Assembly (NCBI GenBank): GCA_963732375.1
Contig: CAVSZE010000008.1
Span: 1 to 64,000 of the forward strand
Length of the DNA: 64,000 nt
Direction: 5' to 3'
Source of the DNA: RPQJ01 sp963732375
GTDB lineage: Bacteria; Pseudomonadota; Gammaproteobacteria; Steroidobacterales; Steroidobacteraceae
Positions 58,277 through 64,000 of this stretch are shown here, piece by piece (position 1 is the stretch's first letter; every line of letters begins with the position of its first letter). Under the pieces are notes generated by a model. The model did not search any database, was not told the DNA's origin, and was given only the letters and a program-made list of their open reading frames with translations. A program made the position numbers and the translations under genes.

Positions 58277-59512
58277 ATGGAGACGATCGTGAATACCCGA
58301 GTGCGAATTCTCGCCCGGGCGGTGAGCATTGCGTTGCTGTCGGCAGGCGCCGCGGCCACGTCGCAAGCCGCAGACACCGACAAGTCTTTCGACATATATG
58401 GGTTTGCCCAGGCCGACGCCATCTACGACTTCGGGCGCATGAACCCGGACTGGCAGGATGCGTTCCGTCCGTCGAAGATCGCCAACCCGGAGGGCATCTA
58501 CGGCAGCAACGGCGATTCGAGCGTGTCGGTCAAGCAGAGCCGATTCGGCGTCAAGGGCACGATGCCGACGGCCGACGGCCACGACCCGATCACGTTCAAG
58601 TTCGAGTTCGACCTGTTCGGCGTCGGCTCGGATGCCGGGCAAACGACGTTCAGGCTGCGCCACGCGTACGGCGAGTGGGGCTCGCTGCTGGCCGGACAGA
58701 CCAACAGCATCTTCATGGACATCGATGTGTTCCCGAACACGATCGATTACTGGGGTCCTAATGGAATGGTGTTCTGGCGCAACGTGCAGATCCGCTGGAC
58801 GCCGTGGAAGACCGAGCACAGTTCCTTCGCGGTGGGGATCGAGGAACCGACCAACGACATCGACACGGGCCAGATCCGCGAGTTCGACCCCACGCTGGGC
58901 GAGAATATCCAGAGCCATACCACGGTGCCGAACCTGGCGGCGCACTGGAACACGGCCGGGGACTGGGGCCACGTGCAGGTCGCGGGAATCCTCCGTGACC
59001 TCGGCTACGACACCAAGGGCACGGTGAACAACAAGCCGAAGGGCAGTGTGACGGGCTGGGGCGTGAACCTGAGCGGCACGATCAATGTGTTCGAGAAGGA
59101 CAAGATCCTGCTGCAGTACGTGTACGGCCACGGCATCGCCAGCTACATGAACGATGGCGGCATGGATATGTCGGCCAAGGGTCGCCTGCCGACCGAGACC
59201 GATCCCGGCAACGTAAGTCCCGAGGCGATCCCGCTGACGGGCATCGTCGCCTATTACGATCACTACTGGAACAACGAGTTCTCGACGTCGTTCGGCTACA
59301 GCACGACATTCGTGGACAACTCCAGCCTGCAGTACCCGGACACATACAAGAAGGGCCAGTACGCTTCGGCGAACCTGCTCTACACGCCGGTACCCAACGT
59401 GATGATCGGAGGCGAGTTTTTGTGGGGCGACCTCGAGTACAAGGACGGCTCGACGCAGGACGACAGTCGTGTCCAGTTCTCGGTCAAGTACAGCTGGGGC
59501 AAAACGTTCTGA
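58277..59512 (+). CDS. DcaP-like outer membrane porin
   Basis: A 411-residue exported protein (signal peptide ending A-T-S-Q-A-A) whose beta-strand-rich mature part resembles DcaP trimeric porins: F-D-I-Y-G-F-A-Q-A-D-A-I-Y-D-F-G-R-M-N-P, S-V-K-Q-S-R-F-G-V-K-G, and a C-terminal F-S-V-K-Y-S-W-G-K-T-F ending in Phe as outer membrane porins do. DcaP channels take up dicarboxylates and similar acids. G-G-A-G precedes the ATG. First gene of the apparent operon; the glutaminase follows by 17 bp. Confidence 0.88.
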   Translation: METIVNTRVRILARAVSIALLSAGAAATSQAADTDKSFDIYGFAQADAIYDFGRMNPDWQDAFRPSKIANPEGIYGSNGDSSVSVKQSRFGVKGTMPTADGHDPITFKFEFDLFGVGSDAGQTTFRLRHAYGEWGSLLAGQTNSIFMDIDVFPNTIDYWGPNGMVFWRNVQIRWTPWKTEHSSFAVGIEEPTNDIDTGQIREFDPTLGENIQSHTTVPNLAAHWNTAGDWGHVQVAGILRDLGYDTKGTVNNKPKGSVTGWGVNLSGTINVFEKDKILLQYVYGHGIASYMNDGGMDMSAKGRLPTETDPGNVSPEAIPLTGIVAYYDHYWNNEFSTSFGYSTTFVDNSSLQYPDTYKKGQYASANLLYTPVPNVMIGGEFLWGDLEYKDGSTQDDSRVQFSVKYSWGKTF

Positions 59513-59529
59513 TTACCGGAGAAGGAAAG

Positions 59530-60564
59530 ATGACGACCAAGAAGGTTTCGATCCTGGCGACCCTGGCGGCCGCGTCGGTTCTGTCGTTTGCGGGCGCACC
59601 AGCCTACGCGCGCGGACCCGCGCCTGACCCGGCGGTCAAGGACTTCCAGCGCGTCGTGGACGCGGCCTATGCGAAGTACAAGGACCTGAAGGACGGTAAG
59701 AACGCCGACTACATCCCCATCCTGACCGAGACGCCGAGCGACCTGTTCGGCGTCGTCATCGTCACGAAGGACGGCAGGGTCTACAGCGCGGGCGACGTGG
59801 ACTACGTGTTCTCGATCCAGTCCGTCTCCAAGCCCTTTACCGCCGCGCTGGTGATGACCGAGCAGAGCCCGGAGGTCCTCAAGGAGAAAATCGGTGTCGA
59901 GCCGACCGGCCTGCCGTTCAACTCGAAGCTGGCGCTCGCGATCTACGAGAATTCAGTGAATCCTCTTGTCAACGCGGGTGCGATCGCGGCCGTGAGCCTG
60001 GTGCAGGCCACTTCCGAAGCGGACCGCTGGAACAAGGTGTCGCAGAACCTGAGCGACTTCGCCGGACGCCCGTTGACCGTGCTCGAGAAGGTCTACGATT
60101 CGGAGTACTCGACGGCCTACGGCAATCGCGGCATCGCCAACCTGCTTTACAACTGGGGTCGCCTCTACAGCGATCCGGAGGAAGCGCTCCGCGTGTACAC
60201 GCGCGAGTGTTCCGTCGGCGTCAGCGCCAGGGACTTGGGGCTGATGGGCGCGACGCTGGCCAACGGCGGCGTCAACCCGCTGACCAAGAAGCAGGTGATG
60301 CCGGCCCGGCATGTGCCGGAACTGCTGGCGATCATGGCCACGGCAGGCTTCTACGATGAATCGGGCGACTGGATGTTCACGGCGGGCCTGCCGGCCAAGA
60401 CCGGCGTGGGCGGCGGCATCGTCGCCGTCGTGCCCGGGCGTTTCGCTATCGCCGCGTTCTCGCCGCGGTTGAACGAGGCGGGCAACAGTGTCCGATCGTT
60501 GAAAGCCATCCGCGACATCTCCGGCGAACTCGGCCTGGACGTGTTCGGGTCGAACCCGAACTGA
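59530..60564 (+). CDS. glsA: secreted glutaminase
   Basis: A 344-residue serine-dependent glutaminase (glutamine to glutamate + ammonia) with catalytic S-x-x-K at Ser98-Val-Ser-Lys101 in S-I-Q-S-V-S-K-P-F. Other motifs: N-P-L-V-N-A-G-A-I, S-T-A-Y-G-N-R-G-I-A-N-L-L and K-T-G-V-G-G-G-I-V-A-V-V-P-G. Unlike cytosolic GlsA/YbaS, it has a clear signal peptide (L-A-T-L-A-A-A-S-V-L-S-F-A-G-A-P-A-Y-A-R), so it acts in the periplasm or outside. G-A-A-G-G-A-A-A lies before ATG. Its place among porins, an amidohydrolase and an amino-acid antiporter suggests feeding on glutamine or similar amides. Confidence 0.9.
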   Translation: MTTKKVSILATLAAASVLSFAGAPAYARGPAPDPAVKDFQRVVDAAYAKYKDLKDGKNADYIPILTETPSDLFGVVIVTKDGRVYSAGDVDYVFSIQSVSKPFTAALVMTEQSPEVLKEKIGVEPTGLPFNSKLALAIYENSVNPLVNAGAIAAVSLVQATSEADRWNKVSQNLSDFAGRPLTVLEKVYDSEYSTAYGNRGIANLLYNWGRLYSDPEEALRVYTRECSVGVSARDLGLMGATLANGGVNPLTKKQVMPARHVPELLAIMATAGFYDESGDWMFTAGLPAKTGVGGGIVAVVPGRFAIAAFSPRLNEAGNSVRSLKAIRDISGELGLDVFGSNPN

Positions 60565-60680
60565 CCTGGCCTTATGGCTGCCTGGATCATCGCGCCGGTT
60601 GCGAGCACGGCGTGACGGTCCGAAACGAATGATGGACGACGAGGAGCCGTCGCTCCGGCTGTCCGGTCGCGGAGTGCGAG

Positions 60681-62237
60681 ATGAGCATGCAAATGTTGAG
60701 AAAATCTCTCGTGGCGGCGCTGGCGATGTCCGCCACGCTGGCCAGCGCACAGGGCACGTCTTCGACCATCGAGGAGCGCCTGCAGCAACTCGAAGCCGAC
60801 CAGGCGACGATGAGGCAGCAGCTCGCCGAGCGCGACGCTGAGATCCAGCAGCTGCGGCGCGAGTTGCAGGCTCAGCAGGCACAGGTGGGCGCGGTCACCG
60901 CCCCGGCGGCTGCGGCGACGGCACCGTTGCAGCCCCCAGCTGCGGTGGGGGCCACGGTGGCCCCGACGCAGGCGACCGAACCGGCCGATCAGTATCAGGT
61001 GGCCGGCCAGCCGCCCCCGGCCCCCAACCAGACCGGGGCGCGTGAGGAAACCTGGGGCGTCTACGATCCAGGCGTTGGATTCCTGGTGGGACGCAACAAG
61101 TACGGCGAGCTCGACCTCAGTGCCTATGCCCTCGCGCGCTACGTCGACCAGAACGACTCCGACGGAATCTTCAAGGACCACCTCGGCAACGTGCACACGG
61201 TCGACACGCGCAACGACATCTTTTCGCACCGGATCATGGTCTGGCTCAAGGGCTGGGTGGGGGATCCGAAGCTCGTGTACACGATCACAATGTGGACCGT
61301 GAACACGACCGATCAGCAGGCGATCTTCGCGAACCTGGGGTACCAGTTCAGCCCGAAGTTCAGCCTCTACGCCGGCATGGTCGGCAACCCCGGGTCGCGT
61401 TCCCTGGTCGGCTCCCACCCCTACTGGCTGGGCAACGACCGCGTCATGGCGGACGAGTTCTTCCGCCCCTATTTCGGCTCCGGCGTCTACGCGAATGGCG
61501 AGATATTGCCGGGGCTCTGGTACCAGGGGGTGGTCTCGAACAACAATAGCGCGCTCGGCGTCAAGGCGAGCCAGCTCGATCGCAAGATGACGTACGGCGG
61601 GACGATGTGGTGGATGCCGACCACGCACGAGTTCGGTCCGCGCGGCGCGTACGGCGACTGGGAGTGGCACGAGGAGCTGGCGACGCGTTTCGGTTTCGGA
61701 TACGTCTTCAGCCCCGAGCAGAGCTTCCGGGACAGCTCAGGCAGCGCGGGCAATACAACACTGCGCCTCGCGGATTCGCTCAATCTCTTCGACACGGGTT
61801 CGCTGGCACCCGGGGTCACGATACAGAACGCCGACTACCGCGTGCTCTCGATCGACGCGGGAATCAAGTACAAGGGCATCTTCCTGCAGACCGAGTATTA
61901 TCAGCGCCGGCTCGACAACTTCGACGCCGACGGTTCGCTGCCGGTCAGGGAAATCAAGGACACGGGCTTCTACGTGCAGGGCGCGTTCTACCCGATCCCG
62001 CACGTACTCGAGTTCTATGCCGCGACCTCGCAGATCTATGGCGACAGCAACGCGGGATTCGGCAACGCCACGGAATACCTCATAGGCACGAACTGGTACC
62101 CGTTCGACACGCGTAATCACCGGCTCAACGTTCAGCTGATGGACGTCAACCGCTCGCCCGTGAGCAGCGTGTTCGGCTACTACACGGGCGGACAGGATGG
62201 CTGGACGCTAGCCACGGCGTTCTCGATCTTTTTCTAG
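60681..62237 (+). CDS. outer membrane porin with N-terminal coiled coil
   Basis: A 518-residue exported protein. After the signal peptide comes a coiled coil (I-E-E-R-L-Q-Q-L-E-A-D-Q-A-T-M-R-Q-Q-L), an Ala/Pro-rich linker (about 70-120), then a beta barrel with many aromatic-ended strands (Y-G-E-L-D-L-S-A-Y-A-L, F-S-L-Y-A-G-M-V-G-N-P, L-F-L-Q-T-E-Y-Y-Q-R-R) ending A-F-S-I-F-F. The layout resembles OprP/OprO or DcaP-like porins with an N-terminal trimerisation coil. ATG at 60681 with G-C-G-G-A-G upstream. A second porin in the same operon is notable. Confidence 0.82.
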   Translation: MSMQMLRKSLVAALAMSATLASAQGTSSTIEERLQQLEADQATMRQQLAERDAEIQQLRRELQAQQAQVGAVTAPAAAATAPLQPPAAVGATVAPTQATEPADQYQVAGQPPPAPNQTGAREETWGVYDPGVGFLVGRNKYGELDLSAYALARYVDQNDSDGIFKDHLGNVHTVDTRNDIFSHRIMVWLKGWVGDPKLVYTITMWTVNTTDQQAIFANLGYQFSPKFSLYAGMVGNPGSRSLVGSHPYWLGNDRVMADEFFRPYFGSGVYANGEILPGLWYQGVVSNNNSALGVKASQLDRKMTYGGTMWWMPTTHEFGPRGAYGDWEWHEELATRFGFGYVFSPEQSFRDSSGSAGNTTLRLADSLNLFDTGSLAPGVTIQNADYRVLSIDAGIKYKGIFLQTEYYQRRLDNFDADGSLPVREIKDTGFYVQGAFYPIPHVLEFYAATSQIYGDSNAGFGNATEYLIGTNWYPFDTRNHRLNVQLMDVNRSPVSSVFGYYTGGQDGWTLATAFSIFF

Positions 62238-62247
62238 GAGTTCCGCG

Positions 62248-63375
62248 ATGCAAGTAGAGCGCAGTCACGGCAGGGAGGTGTTGAGACGCCTTGCCGCACT
62301 GAGTGTTGCCGCCCTGTGGATCGGCGGCGCGGTCCAGGCCGCGCCGGCCTCGGGCTGTATCTTCAACGATGCGCACTTCCACCTGACCAACTACGTGCAG
62401 CAGGGCACGGACATGGGCAAGTACGTGCGCGAGATCATGGGCGACAAGGTCTGCCGCTCGACGGTGTTTGGGATCCCGCTGCAACAGACGTGGTCGTATG
62501 AGAACTCCGGAGACTTTGCCCCGACGTACTACCTGCAGTCGGATGCACCCCTCTACTACTACTCGTTCACAGACGCATGGATCGCGACGCAGTACCTCAA
62601 GCTCAAGCCCGAGGAGCGCAACCGCCTCGATCCGATGATCACGGGTTTCAATCCCGCCGACATGTACGGCGTGGACCACATCCGGCGCGTGCTCGAGACC
62701 TTCCCGGGCGTGTTCACGGGCATCGGCGAGTTCACGATCCACAAGGAGTTCGTTTCGTCGAAGATCGCGGGAGAGGTCGCCAGCCTGACCAATCCGGCAC
62801 TGGACCGGATTCTCGACTTCGCGGGCGAGGTGGGGCTTGCCGTCATCCTGCACAGCGACATCGACATGCCGTTCGCCAAGGCGGGCGCGGAGCCGGTCTT
62901 CCTGAAGCAGATGAAAGACCTGCTGCGGCGGCACCCGAAGACCACGATCATCTGGGCGCATATGGGCCTCGGGCGCGTAGTTCACCCGGTGCAGAGTCAG
63001 GCGACTACCGATGCCGCGGAGCGGACCACGAACCAGGGCGACATCGTCGAGTCGATGTTGAGCGACCCGACGCTGAGCCACGTGTACTTCGACATCTCCT
63101 GGGACGAAGTCGCGAAATATGCCGTGGCGTCCGCGGAATCCAATGCCCGGACGGCCGCCGTGCTCAACAAGTATCCGGATCGCTTCCTGTTCGGTACCGA
63201 CAACGTCGCGCCGCCAGACCAGGCCGCGCAGCTGCGGGTGTACGACATGTGGACGCCGATCTGGTCGAAGCTGACGCCTGACGCCAGTCAGGAGATTCGC
63301 AAGGGCAACTACGAGCGCATTTTTGACGCCGCACGCGTCAGGGTGCGTGCCTGGGAAAAGACCAATCTCAAGTAG
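62248..63375 (+). CDS. secreted amidohydrolase-family (TIM-barrel) enzyme
   Basis: A 375-residue exported protein (signal L-A-A-L-S-V-A-A-L-W-I-G-G-A-V-Q-A). The barrel starts with N-D-A-H-F-H-L-T-N (metal HxH), then G-I-G-E-F-T-I-H-K-E, V-I-L-H-S-D-I-D, T-I-I-W-A-H-M-G-L and L-F-G-T-D-N, the usual metal ligands and catalytic Asp of amidohydrolase family 2. It would hydrolyse an amide, ester or decarboxylate in the periplasm; substrate unknown. A-G-G-A-G precedes the ATG, 10 bp after the porin stop. Confidence 0.84.
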   Translation: MQVERSHGREVLRRLAALSVAALWIGGAVQAAPASGCIFNDAHFHLTNYVQQGTDMGKYVREIMGDKVCRSTVFGIPLQQTWSYENSGDFAPTYYLQSDAPLYYYSFTDAWIATQYLKLKPEERNRLDPMITGFNPADMYGVDHIRRVLETFPGVFTGIGEFTIHKEFVSSKIAGEVASLTNPALDRILDFAGEVGLAVILHSDIDMPFAKAGAEPVFLKQMKDLLRRHPKTTIIWAHMGLGRVVHPVQSQATTDAAERTTNQGDIVESMLSDPTLSHVYFDISWDEVAKYAVASAESNARTAAVLNKYPDRFLFGTDNVAPPDQAAQLRVYDMWTPIWSKLTPDASQEIRKGNYERIFDAARVRVRAWEKTNLK

Positions 63376-63443
63376 ACTGTGATGACATTACCCAGGAGAT
63401 CAACTGCGCTGCGTCACGAATAGAACGAGCGGGGAGCTGAGTC

Positions 63444-64000
63444 ATGTTCCAGGCGATTCAGAAAGTGCTCGAGGCTCATCCAGAGATTGCCTTCTTCCTG
63501 GTACTCGGCCTCGGATACCTGTTCGGAAAGATCGCGCTCGGGAGCTTCAAGCTGGGCGCCGTGACCGGCACGTTGCTCGCCGGCGTAATCGTGGGGCAGC
63601 TCGGCGTCACGCTGCCGAATGAAGTAAAGCAGTGCTTCTTCCTCTTGTTCCTGTTTGCCATCGGTTTCCGGACCGGGCCGCAGTTCTTCCGCGGCCTGAA
63701 GAAGGACGGCTTGCAACATGCGGCGCTGTCGGCAGTCGTCGCCGTGGCCGGGCTCGTCATTGCCTATGTTGTCGCCAAGGCCTTTGGCTACGACGCCGGG
63801 ACCGCCGCTGGTGTCGTCGCCGGATCATTGACGGAGTCGGCCACGATCGGCACGGCCATGGACGCGATAGGGCGGCTCGACGCGCCACAGGCGACACGCG
63901 AGGCGCTGGCCAACAACATCCCGGTCGCCTTCGCCGTGACCTACCTGGTCGGAGTGACGGCCGCCGCGTGGTTCCTGTCACAGGTTGCGCCGCGCATCAT
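63444..64000 (+). CDS. AspT/YidE-type antiporter, N-terminal part (truncated by window)
   Basis: The first 185 residues of a membrane transporter: helices I-A-F-F-L-V-L-G-L-G-Y-L-F-G-K and A-V-T-G-T-L-L-A-G-V-I-V-G-Q-L-G-V, then F-L-L-F-L-F-A-I-G-F-R-T-G-P-Q-F-F-R-G-L and G-S-L-T-E-S-A-T-I-G-T-A. This matches the aspartate:alanine exchanger (AspT) / YidE-YbjL transporter family. No stop appears before the window ends. G-G-G-G-A-G precedes the ATG. Being fifth in the operon, it probably carries the hydrolysis product into or through the inner membrane. Confidence 0.85.
   Translation, partial: MFQAIQKVLEAHPEIAFFLVLGLGYLFGKIALGSFKLGAVTGTLLAGVIVGQLGVTLPNEVKQCFFLLFLFAIGFRTGPQFFRGLKKDGLQHAALSAVVAVAGLVIAYVVAKAFGYDAGTAAGVVAGSLTESATIGTAMDAIGRLDAPQATREALANNIPVAFAVTYLVGVTAAAWFLSQVAPRI

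Overview
The window is high-GC bacterial chromosome, densely coded, with no rRNA, tRNA, CRISPR array, integrase or insertion sequence that I could see. Outer-membrane porins, lipoboxes, periplasmic BON proteins, a cyclic beta-glucan synthase and a DUF3562 protein point to a Gram-negative proteobacterium. A Gamma- or Betaproteobacterium of soil or water is most likely, but I cannot fix the family from this sequence.

Layout. 1-4.5 kb (minus): a hemolysin III-type membrane protein, an epoxide-hydrolase-like enzyme, a diiron ferritin-like protein, then two decayed genes (a frameshifted SDR and an mscS carrying a deletion, a frameshift and a nonsense codon). 4.6-9.6 kb: a LapA-like membrane protein, the lytic transglycosylase MltF, a CorA-type transporter with an MgtE-N-like domain, and a secreted metallophosphoesterase. 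9.6-15.9 kb: polyphosphate metabolism (ppx and ppk1, both minus) around an unusual pyruvate kinase, a DUF3562 protein and a 25-residue microprotein. 15.9-20 kb: an orphan ParA-type ATPase, a two-helix membrane protein and an acyl-CoA dehydrogenase joined by overlapping stop/start codons, then a ClpP-like periplasmic protein and a crotonase.

20-51 kb is an envelope and stress region. It holds a tandemly duplicated pair (secreted Tyr/Trp-rich protein plus TTG-started membrane protein), several microproteins, a collagen-like lipoprotein, a PQQ-type sugar dehydrogenase with a broken permease remnant, three Crp/Fnr-family regulators, a PAP2 phosphatase, two CsbD proteins, a CDF metal transporter, BON proteins, a Met-rich periplasmic protein, a FecR/DUF6600 protein, an AI-2E-family permease, a DUF3309 protein, a 2842-residue NdvB-like cyclic glucan synthase, a PRC-barrel protein and a cardiolipin-synthase-like lipoprotein. 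A 16-bp imperfect palindrome, TGTNCGC-NN-GCGNACA, occurs upstream of at least eight of these genes, mostly 68-107 bp before the start codon. It has the architecture of a Crp/Fnr-type operator, and I propose it marks a stress regulon run by one or more of the three local Crp paralogues. This is the most interesting signal in the window.

51-58 kb: a stand-alone beta-ketoacyl synthase, an RRM RNA-binding protein, a second-type IF-1, a brnT/brnA toxin-antitoxin pair with a palindromic operator against the toxin start codon, an NmrA-like reductase, a Tat-exported C_GCAxxG/cytochrome c protein and an AraC-type regulator. 58.3-64 kb (plus): an apparent operon of a DcaP-like porin, a secreted glutaminase, a second porin, a secreted amidohydrolase and an AspT-type antiporter cut by the window edge. 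It looks like an uptake and periplasmic-hydrolysis route for an amide or amino-acid-derived substrate.
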